64,000 nucleotides of DNA from JABDIP01 sp965250245 (GTDB lineage Bacteria; Pseudomonadota; Alphaproteobacteria; DSM-16000; Inquilinaceae): the NCBI GenBank assembly GCA_965250245.1, contig OZ252296.1:5084001-5148000 (forward strand), in the 5' to 3' direction. Positions 1-8,522 of this stretch are shown here, piece by piece. A program made the translations under genes and the position numbers. The notes below the pieces were generated by a model, which worked only from the letters and a program-made list of their open reading frames with translations, ran no database searches and was not told the origin of the DNA. Every line of letters begins with the position of its first letter. Position 1 is the stretch's first letter.

Positions 1-306
1 TACCTGCGCGAGCTCGGCTTCCGCATCTGCCTGGACGGGCTGAACCATATGACCCTGCCCTTCGTCGACCGCGAGCAGCTCGGCATCGACCTGCTGAAGA
101 TGCAGTGCAGCGACGATCTGATGAGCGGCATGAGCAAGGACGCCATCTCCTCGCTGGAGAAGGCGGTCCGGTCGACCGGGGTGGCGCGCATCATCATGTG
201 CCGCTGCGAGAGCCAGACCGCCCTGCAGATCGGCTACAACATGGGCATCTCGCTGTTCCAGGGCCGCCACATCGACACGCTGCTGGCCGCCCGCCAGGCG
301 CACTGA
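1..306 (+). CDS. EAL-domain-like protein, C-terminal fragment
   Basis: The frame is open from the first base and stops at 304-306, so this is the last ~101 residues of a gene that starts outside the window. It reads like the second half of an EAL barrel: a GFRICLDGL strand, then DLLKMQ where active enzymes carry a DFVKID-type strand, and a final LFQGRHID resembling the QG-[FY] end of EAL domains. The catalytic acidic residues normal at these positions are not evident, so it may be a degenerate, non-hydrolytic EAL domain acting as a sensor or scaffold. The full domain architecture cannot be seen. Family assignment is moderately secure; activity is inference. Confidence 0.6.
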   Translation, partial: YLRELGFRICLDGLNHMTLPFVDREQLGIDLLKMQCSDDLMSGMSKDAISSLEKAVRSTGVARIIMCRCESQTALQIGYNMGISLFQGRHIDTLLAARQAH

Positions 307-325
307 CCGGCCGTCGCCGACCCGC

Positions 326-898
326 TCAGCGTCGCGGCGCGTGCTTGTTGAGGATGCGCTGCAGGGTGCGGCGATGCATCTTCAGCCGCCGCGCGGTTTC
401 CGAGACGTTGCGGCTGCATTGCTCGAAGACCCGCTGGATGTGCTCCCATCGCACCCGGTCCGCCGACATCGGCGAGTCCGGCGGCGGCGGCAGGGAGGTG
501 TCGTCGACGGCGAGCAGCGCGTCGGCGATCTGGTCGGCCGAGGCCGGCTTGGCCAGGTAGTCGTTGGCCCCGGCCTTGATCGCCGCGACCGCCGAGGCGA
601 GGTTGCCGTAGCCGGTCAAAACGACGATGCGGGCGTCCGGGCGCACGTCCCGGAGAACCGGGACGATGTCCAGCCCGTACCCGTCCTCCAGCCGCATGTC
701 GATGACCGCATAGCCCGGCGCGACCCGGCGCAGCAGCGCGGTGGCCTCGGCCAGCGAGCCGGCGCAATAGGGAGCGAAGCCTCGCCGCTCCATCGCCCGG
801 CACAACCAGTTGCGCAACCCGATATCGTCGTCGAGGACCAGCAAATTCTGGTGCAGGACATCGGACGCCTGCGCTCGCACTTCGCTTCGCGTGTCCAT
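326..898 (-). CDS. regA: ActR/RegA-family redox response regulator
   Basis: 190 residues, the normal length for RegA/ActR/PrrA. The N-terminal receiver domain shows the acidic pocket LVLDDD, the phosphoacceptor Asp in VIDMRLEDGYG, a conserved VVLTGYGN and the lysine in DYLAKPA. A proline-rich linker (PPPPDSPMSADRVRWEH) leads to a Fis-type helix-turn-helix ending in SETARRLKMHRRTLQRIL, which is highly conserved in this family. Family members control photosynthesis, respiration, nitrogen and carbon fixation genes in response to redox state through the kinase RegB/ActS. The kinase gene is not in the window. It converges with the EAL fragment, with 19 bases between the stops. Confidence 0.93.
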   Translation of the reverse strand: MDTRSEVRAQASDVLHQNLLVLDDDIGLRNWLCRAMERRGFAPYCAGSLAEATALLRRVAPGYAVIDMRLEDGYGLDIVPVLRDVRPDARIVVLTGYGNLASAVAAIKAGANDYLAKPASADQIADALLAVDDTSLPPPPDSPMSADRVRWEHIQRVFEQCSRNVSETARRLKMHRRTLQRILNKHAPRR

Positions 899-1091
899 TA
901 CGCCAACCCTATCCCTTCACCAAGGGTAGGTCTTCCAGGCTGTATGACAACCGTGACGACCCAGGTTTTCGAATTTGCGCCCTCCGCCGGGGCTTCACGC
1001 GCAATTCTGCCCCATATTTCAACCGTTAGGAAGTGGCATCGGGATACCCGTCCAGGTTGACGGGGAATCGGCAGCCCGTGCGTCGGGGCGG

Positions 1092-2117
1092 TCAGCCTTT
1101 GCCGCTGACCCCGGCCTCGTCGAAGGTGGCCATGCCGTCATGGCAGGCGACGGCGGCCTTGACGACGTTGATCGCCAGCGCCGCGCCGGAGGCCTCGCCG
1201 AGCCGCAGGCCGAGGTCGAGGATCGCCTCGCGGCCGATGCGGTCGAGCAGCCGGCGGTGCCCCGGCTCGGCGGAGACATGCGCGACCAGGCAATGATCCA
1301 GCGCCTTGGGATCCAGCGCCCACAGCACCGCCGCGGCGGCGGTGCAGGCGAAGCCGTCCAGCAGCACCGGGGTGCGGGCCAGCCGCGCCGCCAGGATGGC
1401 GCCGGAGATGGCCGCCAGCTCATAACCGCCCAGGCAGCGCAGCACCGCCAGCGGATCGCCCAGCGCATCGCGGTTGGCGGCGATGCCGGCCTCCACCGCG
1501 GCGACCTTGCGGCCCCGGCCGGCCTCGTCGACGCCGGTCCCGGGTCCGACCCAATCCGCCGCCGAGCCTTCGAACAGGGCGGTGCACAGCGCCGATGCGG
1601 CGGTGGTGTTGCCGATCCCCATCTCGCCCAGGCACAGCAGGTGCAGCCCCTGGTCGACGCCCATCATCCCGTAGGCCATGGCGCGGGCGCAGCCCTCCTC
1701 GTCCATGGCCGGGCCTTGCGTGAAATCGGCGGTGGGGTTGTCCAGGTCGAGCTCATAGACCCGGAGATCGCTGTCGGCGACCTCGCAGAGCTGGTTCACC
1801 GCGGCACCGCCGGCGCCGAAATTCGCCACCATCTGGGTCGTCACCTCGGCCGGGAAGGCGGACACGCCGCGCGCCGCCACACCGTGATTGCCGGCGAACA
1901 CCGCCACCCTGGGATGGCGCAGCTCCGGCGGGTGGCGGCCCTGCCAGCAGGCCATCCAATAGGCGATCTCCTCCAGCCGGCCGAGCGACCCGGCCGGCTT
2001 GGTCAGCCGCGCCTCGCGATGCCGGGCGGCGGTGCCGGCCTCCAGGTCCGGGCCCGGCAGGTTGCGGGCCAGGTCGCGGATTTCGTCGAAGCTGATGGCG
2101 GCGCTCGGTTCGGTCAT
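1092..2117 (-). CDS. cobT: nicotinate-nucleotide-dimethylbenzimidazole phosphoribosyltransferase CobT
   Basis: 341 residues from the ATG at 2117 (MTEPSAAISF); the frame stays open further upstream, but that extension is Pro/Arg-rich and unlike the family. CobT transfers phosphoribose from nicotinate mononucleotide to 5,6-dimethylbenzimidazole, giving alpha-ribazole phosphate for the lower ligand of cobalamin. Visible family marks are KPAGSLGRLEE near the N-terminus, VFAGNHGV, the glycine-rich GEMGIGNTTAASAL, and LGLRLGEASGAALA near the C-terminus. It is divergent from cobS, 113 bases away, so both late steps of nucleotide-loop assembly sit together. No cobalamin riboswitch is visible in the gap. 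Confidence 0.95.
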   Translation of the reverse strand: MTEPSAAISFDEIRDLARNLPGPDLEAGTAARHREARLTKPAGSLGRLEEIAYWMACWQGRHPPELRHPRVAVFAGNHGVAARGVSAFPAEVTTQMVANFGAGGAAVNQLCEVADSDLRVYELDLDNPTADFTQGPAMDEEGCARAMAYGMMGVDQGLHLLCLGEMGIGNTTAASALCTALFEGSAADWVGPGTGVDEAGRGRKVAAVEAGIAANRDALGDPLAVLRCLGGYELAAISGAILAARLARTPVLLDGFACTAAAAVLWALDPKALDHCLVAHVSAEPGHRRLLDRIGREAILDLGLRLGEASGAALAINVVKAAVACHDGMATFDEAGVSGKG

Positions 2118-2230
2118 CGCGGGGGTCCGGTTGCGGGTCGGGTCCGGCTCTGTGCCATGAATGCGCCCGCCGGTCAAAACCGCTTGCGCCGGGGCTTGTC
2201 GCGGCGCGGCCGCGACGCTACCCATCAGCC

Positions 2231-3049
2231 ATGAGAGAGCCCACCGAATCAGGCGAGGACCCGTCCGACCGGCACTGGTCCCTCATGCGCGAGCTGCGCG
2301 ACTGGCGCGACGAGATCCATGCCTCGGCGATCTTCCTGACGCGCCTGCCGATCCGCTGGCCCGGCGAGATGCCGCCGGACCTGGCGGCGCGCTCGCTAAG
2401 GGCCGGCCCGGTCGTCGGCGCGGCCATCGGCCTGCTGGCCGGCGGGCTCTATGTGCTGATGGCCTGGGCCGGGGTTCCCGCCCTGGCGGCGGCGCTGATC
2501 GCGGTGGCCGGCCAGATGCTGCTGACCGGCGCGCTGCACGAGGACGGGCTGGCCGACCTCGCCGACGGGCTGGGCGGCGGCGACAGCCGCGATTCCAAGC
2601 TCGCCATCATGCGGGACAGCCGCATCGGCAGCTTCGGGGCCCTGGCCCTGGTCATTGCGGTGCTCGCCCGGGTCGCCGCCATCGCGGCGATCCCGTACGG
2701 CTGGCCGGCCATCGCGGCGCTGATTGCCGCCGGCGCCATCTCGCGGGCAAGCTGGCTGGCCATCATGGCCTGGCTGCCGCCGGCCCGTGCCGACGGGCTG
2801 GCGGCCTCGCACGGCCAGCAGCCGGCGGACCGGCTGATCGCGACCCTGGCGACGGCTGCCCTGGCGGCCGTGCTGGTGATGCCGGTCGGCCACGCATTGC
2901 TGGCGCTGGTGGTGGCGGCGCTCGTCCTGGCGGGGCTCGGAATCCTCGTCTTCCGGCAGATCGGCGGCTACACCGGCGACGTGCTGGGCGCGGCGCAGCA
3001 GAGCGTCGAGATCGCCGTGCTGGTGGCGTTGGCGGCGCTGGCGGGCTGA
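2231..3049 (+). CDS. cobS: adenosylcobinamide-GDP ribazoletransferase CobS
   Basis: 272 residues. This integral membrane enzyme joins alpha-ribazole (phosphate) to adenosylcobinamide-GDP, the last step of cobalamin synthesis. The signature acidic motif is present as ALHEDGLADLADGLGGG, followed by KLAIMRDSRIGSFG, and the C-terminal GGYTGDVLGA is also diagnostic. Several hydrophobic helices fill the rest. The N-terminal ~25 residues are hydrophilic and slightly longer than usual, so a downstream start such as the Met at 2285 is possible. The divergent neighbour is cobT. Confidence 0.95.
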   Translation: MREPTESGEDPSDRHWSLMRELRDWRDEIHASAIFLTRLPIRWPGEMPPDLAARSLRAGPVVGAAIGLLAGGLYVLMAWAGVPALAAALIAVAGQMLLTGALHEDGLADLADGLGGGDSRDSKLAIMRDSRIGSFGALALVIAVLARVAAIAAIPYGWPAIAALIAAGAISRASWLAIMAWLPPARADGLAASHGQQPADRLIATLATAALAAVLVMPVGHALLALVVAALVLAGLGILVFRQIGGYTGDVLGAAQQSVEIAVLVALAALAG

Positions 3050-3157
3050 CCGGCGGTTGCACGCGATCGGTGCGTCCGCCGCCAAACCGACGTAATCTCC
3101 GGTTACCCCAGTCATCAAAGAGCCGGAATGCCGCCGCATCAACAAGGAGCACGCGCA

Positions 3158-3829
3158 ATGCTGCGCAATCGCATCATGTCCATCGTCACGGCGCTTGCCC
3201 TCGGGCTCGGCGCCGCCACGCCGGCGCTGGCGCTGACCGACCAGGAAGAGCTGGTCGAGCGCGCCCGGGTGACCGTCCAGTCCATGCTGACCGATCCCGA
3301 CTACGCGCCGCTGCAGAATACGCTGCAGAACGCCCACGCGGTCCTGATCGTGCCCGATCTGGTCAAGGGCGGATTCATCCTGGGCGGCGAGGGCGGCAAC
3401 GGCGTCCTGATGGCCCGCAACCCCGACGGCAGCTGGAGCGACCCCTCCTTCATGCTGCTGGCCAGCGGGTCGATCGGCCTGCAGATCGGCGGCGAGGTCT
3501 CCGAGATGGTCCTGTCGATCATGACCGAAGACGGGCTGAACGCGATCCTGGAGAACAAGGGCCGCATCGGCGCCGATGTCAGCGCCGCCCTGTTCGTCGT
3601 CGGCGCCGGCGTCGAGGCCCAGACCGCCTTCGACACCAATGCCGACATGTACGCCTTCTCCCGCGGCAAGGGGCTGTTCGTCGGCGGCGCGCTGGAAGGC
3701 GGCGTGATCTCCGAGAAGGAGGCGTGGAACCAGGTCTACTACGGCGCTGGTGCCAACAGCCGGGACATCCTCTCCGGCCGCTTCTCCAACCCGCAATCCG
3801 CGTCGCTGAGCGCCGCCCTGCCGCGCTAG
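3158..3829 (+). CDS. secreted SYLF/Ysc84-domain lipid-binding protein
   Basis: 223 residues from the ATG at 3158, chosen because AAGGAG lies 8 bases upstream and a signal peptide follows directly (hydrophobic run ending TPALA). The mature part matches the SYLF (Ysc84 actin-binding) domain: LQNAHAVLIVPDLVKGGFILGGEGG, then GSIGLQIGGEVSEMVLSIM and a late FVGGALEGGVI segment. Bacterial members are periplasmic or envelope proteins of poorly defined role, and phosphoinositide binding is known for eukaryotic relatives. It stands alone, 108 bases after cobS. Family call is strong; function in this organism is unknown. Confidence 0.85.
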   Translation: MLRNRIMSIVTALALGLGAATPALALTDQEELVERARVTVQSMLTDPDYAPLQNTLQNAHAVLIVPDLVKGGFILGGEGGNGVLMARNPDGSWSDPSFMLLASGSIGLQIGGEVSEMVLSIMTEDGLNAILENKGRIGADVSAALFVVGAGVEAQTAFDTNADMYAFSRGKGLFVGGALEGGVISEKEAWNQVYYGAGANSRDILSGRFSNPQSASLSAALPR

Positions 3830-3903
3830 GCAACACCGTCCGGGCCGACAGCGCCGTCTGACCGGCGCTGTCGGAACCGGCTCATAGGCGATATCCTGGG
3901 GCC

Positions 3904-5277
3904 ATGGTTTCGCCGCTTGCCGACCGAACCTATCGGCGGCTCTTCATCGCACAAGTCATCGCCCTGCTGGGCACGGGGCTGTCCACGGTCGCGCTCAGCC
4001 TGCTGGCCTATGAGCTGGTCGGTGGCGAGGCGGGCGCCGTGCTGGGGACGGCGCTGGCGCTGAAGATGGTGGCCTATGTCGGCATCGCGCCGATCGTCGG
4101 GGCCTTCGCGCACCGGCTGCCGCGCCGCGGCCTTCTGGTGGCGCTGGACTGTGCCCGGGCCGGCCTGGTCCTCTGCCTGCCCTTCGTCACCGAGATCTGG
4201 CAGATCTACCTGCTGATCTTCCTGCTGAATGCCTGCTCGGCCGGCTTCACGCCGACCTTCCAGGCGACCATCCCCGACATCCTGCCCGACGAGGCACGCT
4301 ACACGCGGGCGCTGTCGCTGTCGCGGCTGGCCTACGATCTGGAGAACCTGCTGAGCCCGTTGCTGGCCGCGGCCGCCCTGATGGTGTTCGCGTTCGATGC
4401 GCTGTTCGCCGCCAACGCCGTCGCCTTCGGCATCTCGGCTCTGCTGGTGCTGTCCGTCGTGCTGCCGAAGCCCGAAAGGGAGGCCCGCGAAAAGGGCCTC
4501 TGGGCGGAGATCACCCACGGGCTGCGGGTCTATCTGGCGACCCCGCGGCTGCGCGGACTGCTGGCCCTGTCGATGGCGGTCGCCGCCGCCGGCGCCATGG
4601 TGATCGTCAACACCGTGGTCGTGGTGCGCGAGCGATTCGGCGGCAGCGACAGCGATACCGCCGTGGCCTTCGCCGCCGCCGGCGCCGGGTCGATGGTCGC
4701 GGCGCTGCTGCTGCCGCGCCTGCTCGACCGACTGCCCGAACGGCCGCCGATGCTGGCCGGGGCGATCCTGCTGGTGATTGGCCTGGGTCTGGGCGCGGCC
4801 GCGCCGAGCTTCGCGGTGATGCTGCCGATCTGGTTCGTACTGGGCGTCGGCTCGTCGCTGGTCCAGACCCCCGCCGGCAAGCTGCTCCGGCGATCGGCCC
4901 ATGGCGGCGACCGGCCGGCGGTCTTCGCGGCGCAATTCGCCCTGTCCCACGCCTGCTGGCTGGTCACCTATCCGCTGGCCGGCTGGGTCGGCAGCAGTTT
5001 CGGCCTGACCGCCGCCTTTGCCGTTCTGGCCGTCATCGCCCTGGCCGCCGCGGCCGTGGCGGGCAGCCTGTGGCCGGTCCGCGACCCGGTCGAGCTGGAG
5101 CACGTGCATCCCGGCCTGGACCACGAGCACCTGCACGTGCATGACGAGCACCACCAGCATGAGCATGAAGGCTGGGAGGGCCCCGAGCCGCACAGCCATC
5201 CGCACCGCCACGCCCCGACCCGGCACCGCCATGCCTTCGTGATCGACCTGCACCACCCGGTCTGGCCGGCGCGCTAG
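3904..5277 (+). CDS. MFS transporter with histidine-rich C-terminal tail
   Basis: 457 residues. The first ~395 form a major facilitator core with about 12 hydrophobic segments and a DHA1-like start (DRTYRRLFIAQVIALLGTGL). The last ~60 residues form a soluble tail with 18 histidines, including DHEHLHVHDEHHQHEHEG, followed by a second His cluster and LHHPVWPAR. His-rich tails on MFS exporters of the NreB type are associated with nickel or cobalt resistance, so metal efflux is a reasonable inference; substrate is not shown. The proximity of cobT and cobS makes cobalt or nickel worth considering. No metal-responsive regulator is adjacent. Confidence 0.8.
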   Translation: MVSPLADRTYRRLFIAQVIALLGTGLSTVALSLLAYELVGGEAGAVLGTALALKMVAYVGIAPIVGAFAHRLPRRGLLVALDCARAGLVLCLPFVTEIWQIYLLIFLLNACSAGFTPTFQATIPDILPDEARYTRALSLSRLAYDLENLLSPLLAAAALMVFAFDALFAANAVAFGISALLVLSVVLPKPEREAREKGLWAEITHGLRVYLATPRLRGLLALSMAVAAAGAMVIVNTVVVVRERFGGSDSDTAVAFAAAGAGSMVAALLLPRLLDRLPERPPMLAGAILLVIGLGLGAAAPSFAVMLPIWFVLGVGSSLVQTPAGKLLRRSAHGGDRPAVFAAQFALSHACWLVTYPLAGWVGSSFGLTAAFAVLAVIALAAAAVAGSLWPVRDPVELEHVHPGLDHEHLHVHDEHHQHEHEGWEGPEPHSHPHRHAPTRHRHAFVIDLHHPVWPAR

Positions 5278-5495
5278 CCCTGGGGCCAAGGCCTTGAAGC
5301 GACAGGCATCCCGGCGTCCCTGCGCGCCACTGTGACCTCAAAGCCATAGCGCGTTCGCCGTGACAAAGGGCCGCGCGAGCCGGCCCTTAACACGCCGTTT
5401 ACGCCCCGTTAGGGTGCCCTGCCGCATCATCGCTGAGAGCCGGGATCGTGCGGGGAAGCACTTCGGCATACTCAGCGTTGGGGGATCAGCAATCC

Positions 5496-6074
5496 ATGCG
5501 ACGTCTAGCTATTCTGCTCGCGGCCGCCCTCCTGGCCGCCGCCTGCCAGACCGACAAATCGCCGCGCCAATCGACGGCGACCGCGGCCCAGCCGCCGGCG
5601 CCGCCGAGCTATCGGACCGCGGTGGCGGAGCCGGTGACCTTCGCGCCGATCGGGCATCCGGACGGCGCCTGCATGACCGAGGACGAGATGGCCGCCGAGC
5701 AGGCCATTCGGCTGCACACCTCCATGATGGTGACCGGCCTGACCTGCCATAACTTCTATCGCGAGCCGGCCCTGTTCGACCGCTACCAGCAGTTCACGGT
5801 GGATCACCAGGGCCGGCTGGGCGCCGCCCAGGACACCATCGGCCAATTCCTGGCGCGCTACCGGTCCGGCAACCGAAACCGGCTCTACGACACCTACCAG
5901 ACCGAGGTCGCCAACGCCGAATCGCGGCTGGTCGCCGCTGCCACGGCGCCGACCTATTGCCGGCTGCGCCGCGACCAGTACTACACGGCCACCGACTTCA
6001 CACAGGCCGATTTCGACGCCTTCGTCGACCTGATGGTCGACCACCACCGCGACAGCTACCGGGTCTGCCGGTAG
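5496..6074 (+). CDS. putative lipoprotein of unknown function
   Basis: 192 residues from the ATG at 5496. The start is fixed by a textbook lipoprotein signal: MRR, a hydrophobic stretch, then the lipobox LLAAAC with Cys at residue 17. The mature protein has a Gln/Pro-rich linker of about 35 residues and then an alpha-helical domain with three further cysteines (CMTEDEM, TCHNFY, PTYCRLRR) and a final Cys, suggesting disulphides in the periplasm. The family was not recognised. It lies alone between the MFS gene and an inverted repeat. Membrane anchoring is well supported; role unknown. Confidence 0.75.
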   Translation: MRRLAILLAAALLAAACQTDKSPRQSTATAAQPPAPPSYRTAVAEPVTFAPIGHPDGACMTEDEMAAEQAIRLHTSMMVTGLTCHNFYREPALFDRYQQFTVDHQGRLGAAQDTIGQFLARYRSGNRNRLYDTYQTEVANAESRLVAAATAPTYCRLRRDQYYTATDFTQADFDAFVDLMVDHHRDSYRVCR

Positions 6075-6086
6075 TCGCCATTCACT

Positions 6087-6169
6087 CCGTCGTTCCCGCG
6101 AAAGCGGGAACCTCGATGGACCGTCACTGATTGCGTCTCGAGGTCCCCGCCTTCGCGGGGACGACGGGG
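6087..6169. repeat. dispersed inverted repeat, TCGTTCCCGCGAAAGCGGGAA type
   Basis: Two arms, each itself a small hairpin (TTCCCGCGAAAGCGGGAA and GTCCCCGCCTTCGCGGGGAC), lie in opposite orientation around a ~20-base centre. It is the same family as the elements at 32106-32200 and 37892-37984. It sits after the lipoprotein stop and could end transcription. Confidence 0.8.
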
Positions 6170-6258
6170 GAAGGTGCGCCCTCCTTGCAAAATATCTGCG
6201 TCCCCCGGCGACCGCCTGCGTCTAACCGGGTGACGCAAACGCAAGGAGGGTCGAACCC

Positions 6259-6696
6259 ATGCGCCTTCAACTGGCACTCAATGTCCGCGACATCGACGAG
6301 GCGGTCGCGTTCTACGGCAAGCTGTTCGGGGCCGAGCCGCACAAGCGGCGGCCGGGCTACGCCAACTTCGCCATCGCCGAGCCGCCGCTCAAGCTGGCCC
6401 TGTTCGAGAACCCGGACGCCACGGAACGGCTGAACCATCTCGGCGTCGAGGTGATGGAGCCCGGCGACATCGACGGCCAGGCCGAGCGGCTGTCGGCCGC
6501 CGGCATCCTGGACAAGGTGGAGCAGGACACCACATGCTGCCATGCGACCCAGGACAAGCTGTGGTCCAAGGAGCCCCAGGGGCTGAGCTGGGAATGGTAC
6601 CGCATCACCGACGACACGCCGGATGCCGCACGGGAGACGCTGGGCAAGACCTGCTGCACCGGCGCCAATGGCCAGGCCGGCATCGGCTGCGGGTGA
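6259..6696 (+). CDS. ArsI/CadI-type glyoxalase-fold protein
   Basis: 145 residues of vicinal-oxygen-chelate fold. It opens LQLALNVRDIDEAVAFYGKLFG, typical of these proteins, and has the metal-ligand strand LNHLGVEV and an EWYRITDD strand. The vicinal cysteine pair in TTCCHATQDKLW matches the substrate-binding Cys pair of ArsI C-As lyases, which cleave methylarsenite and aromatic arsenicals, and of the related CadI proteins. A second Cys pair (TCCTG) and a terminal Cys follow. A good ribosome site (CAAGGAGGG) precedes the ATG. The next gene, SigZ, begins 10 bases later and is probably cotranscribed. The substrate could be an arsenical or another thiophile. Confidence 0.8.
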   Translation: MRLQLALNVRDIDEAVAFYGKLFGAEPHKRRPGYANFAIAEPPLKLALFENPDATERLNHLGVEVMEPGDIDGQAERLSAAGILDKVEQDTTCCHATQDKLWSKEPQGLSWEWYRITDDTPDAARETLGKTCCTGANGQAGIGCG

Positions 6697-6706
6697 GCGG
6701 CGACCG

Positions 6707-7294
6707 ATGAGCCAGGCGTCCGCCCTGCCGCCGGACGCCTGGGCCGGCTTCCGCTCCCGCCTCGCCGACTATGTGCGCCGGCGGGTCGATCCGGGATCGG
6801 TGGACGACGTGGTCGCGGCCGTGCTGCTGCGGCTGGTGCGCCATCAGGCGGCGCTGGAGGCGGCCGAGAACCCGACCGCCTGGATGCTGCGCGTCGCCGC
6901 CAACGCCGTCGCCGACCATCACCGGCGGCGGGCGGTCGAATACCGCGCGATCGCCGAATACGCCGCCCAGGCGCCGGATGAGCCCGGCTCGGCAGAACCG
7001 GCCGATCGCCCGGACACGGCCGAATTCGCCGGCTGCCTTCTCCCCTTCATCCGCGCCCTGCCGCCGCGCTATCGCGAGGCGCTGACGCTGACCGAGGTCG
7101 AGGGCCTGACCCAGGCGGAGGCGGCGCAGCGTCTCGGCCTGTCGGTCTCCGGCATGAAGTCCCGCGTCCAGCGCGGCCGCGCCAAGCTCAAGCAGGCGGT
7201 TCTGCGCTGCTGCGCGGTCGAGACGGACAAATGGGGGACGGTCCTGGACTACCGAACCCGGGGTCCGGGGGGCGGTTGCCGGGGCGACTGCTAG
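6707..7294 (+). CDS. sigZ: SigZ-type ECF RNA polymerase sigma factor
   Basis: 195 residues from the ATG at 6707, 10 bases after the ArsI-like stop; an upstream extension in the same frame overlaps that gene and is rejected. Region 2 is visible around DDVVAAVLLRLVRHQ and NPTAWMLRVAANAVADHHRRR. Region 4 follows as LPPRYREALTLTEVEGLTQAEAAQRLGLSVSGMKSRVQRGRAKLK. The C-terminal tail RCCAVETDKWGTVLDYRTR ending in CRGDC is the cysteine-bearing tail characteristic of SigZ. No anti-sigma gene is adjacent, so the Cys tail may itself sense thiophilic metals or redox; that is inference. Confidence 0.85.
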   Translation: MSQASALPPDAWAGFRSRLADYVRRRVDPGSVDDVVAAVLLRLVRHQAALEAAENPTAWMLRVAANAVADHHRRRAVEYRAIAEYAAQAPDEPGSAEPADRPDTAEFAGCLLPFIRALPPRYREALTLTEVEGLTQAEAAQRLGLSVSGMKSRVQRGRAKLKQAVLRCCAVETDKWGTVLDYRTRGPGGGCRGDC

Positions 7295-7303
7295 AGCGGT
7301 GCC

Positions 7304-7426
7304 GCCCTCACCCGGTCTGCCTTTGGCAGCCCACCCTCTCCCAGAGGGAGAGGGTTTGATGTGGCGGTTTCTGGTTCCCTCTCCCTCTGGGAGAGGGTGG
7401 CGAGTATAGGCGAGCCGGGTGAGGGC
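7304..7426. repeat. inverted repeat CCCTCACCCGG / CCCTCTCCCAGAGGG between convergent genes
   Basis: Outer arms GCCCTCACCCGG (7304) and CCGGGTGAGGGC (to 7426) enclose two inner hairpins of CCCTCTCCC/GGGAGAGGG type. The element separates the convergent sigZ and ugpC. The first hairpin is followed by TTTGATG and could act as a terminator for either gene. Confidence 0.75.
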
Positions 7427-7429
7427 TTC

Positions 7430-8521
7430 TCACCCCGCCGCCAGGGACTGCCCGGAGTCGGTGTCGAACAGGTGCAGCTGGCCGTTGTCGACGGCGAGTG
7501 TGATCGGCTCGCCCTGGCCGGCGCTGACGATGCCCGGCAGGCGGGCCATCAGCATGTCGCCCTGGCCGTCGATGCGGCCATGCACGACGGTGTCGGCTCC
7601 CAGCGCCTCCAACAGCTCCACATGCACGGTGATTCGGCGTTCCGCATCGGTGGTGCCGGCGAGGTGCAGGTGCTCCGGCCGCACCCCGACCGTCACCTCG
7701 CGGCCGGCATGCCCGACCGCCTTCGGCGTCGTCAGCCGGTGGCCGCCCGGCAGCTCCACATGGGTGTCGTCGTCCAGCACGGTGCCGGTCAGGAAATTCA
7801 TCGCCGGCGAGCCGATAAAGCCGGCGACGAACTGGGTCGCCGGGTTGGAATAGACTTCCAGCGGCGTGCCGATCTGCTCCGCCACGCCGCCGTTCATGAC
7901 CATCATCCGGTCCGCCAGGGTCATCGCCTCGACCTGGTCATGCGTCACATAGAGACTCGTGATTCCAAGGCGTTGCTGGAGTTTCTTGATCTCAACCCGC
8001 ATCTGCGTGCGCAGCTTTGCGTCGAGATTGGACAAGGGCTCGTCAAACAGGAAGACGGCCGGCTCGCGCACGATGGCGCGGCCCATGGCGACCCGCTGGC
8101 GCTGGCCGCCTGACAGATTGCGCGGCTTGCGTTCCAGGAACTGTCCAAGCTCCAGGATCTCCGCCGCCTCGCGCACCCGGCGGTCGATCTCGTCCTTCGG
8201 CAGGCCCTGGATCTTCAGCCCATAGGCCATGTTGCCGTAGACCGACATATGCGGGTACAGGGCGTAGTTCTGGAACACCATGGCGATGTCCCGGTCCTTG
8301 GGCTCCAGCTCGTTGACCACCTTGCCGTCGATCATCACCTCGCCCTGGCTGATGCGCTCCAGCCCGGCGACCATGCGCAGCAGGGTGGACTTGCCGCAGC
8401 CCGACGGCCCCAGCATGACCAGGAACTCGCCATCGGCGATCGCGCAGTCGATGCCCTTGATGACCTCGATATCGTGGCCGGGATAGGTCTTGCGGACCTG
8501 GCTGATCGCCACCGTCGCCAT
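7430..8521 (-). CDS. ugpC: sn-glycerol-3-phosphate ABC transporter, ATPase UgpC
   Basis: 363 residues, normal for the UgpC/MalK family. The nucleotide-binding domain shows Walker A GPSGCGKST, signature LSGGQRQRVAMGRAI, Walker B VFLFDEPLSNLDA and the switch His in YVTHDQVEAM. The C-terminal ~120 residues form the OB-fold regulatory domain (IGVRPEHLHL). The protein powers the UgpA-UgpE channel. It is the last gene of ugpBAEC and begins 1 base after the ugpE stop. Substrate is taken from the operon, the Pho box and the nearby glpK; the ATPase alone would be ambiguous among sugar transporters. Confidence 0.93.
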   Translation of the reverse strand: MATVAISQVRKTYPGHDIEVIKGIDCAIADGEFLVMLGPSGCGKSTLLRMVAGLERISQGEVMIDGKVVNELEPKDRDIAMVFQNYALYPHMSVYGNMAYGLKIQGLPKDEIDRRVREAAEILELGQFLERKPRNLSGGQRQRVAMGRAIVREPAVFLFDEPLSNLDAKLRTQMRVEIKKLQQRLGITSLYVTHDQVEAMTLADRMMVMNGGVAEQIGTPLEVYSNPATQFVAGFIGSPAMNFLTGTVLDDDTHVELPGGHRLTTPKAVGHAGREVTVGVRPEHLHLAGTTDAERRITVHVELLEALGADTVVHGRIDGQGDMLMARLPGIVSAGQGEPITLAVDNGQLHLFDTDSGQSLAAG

Positions 8522-8522
8522 G

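Noticed and set aside
2118..2230. Cobalamin riboswitch between cobT and cobS
   Set aside because: The gap is only 113 bases and has no B12-box or GCCACTG element. A stray CGCCACTGTGA at about 5321-5331 lies after the MFS gene and lacks the other riboswitch parts.
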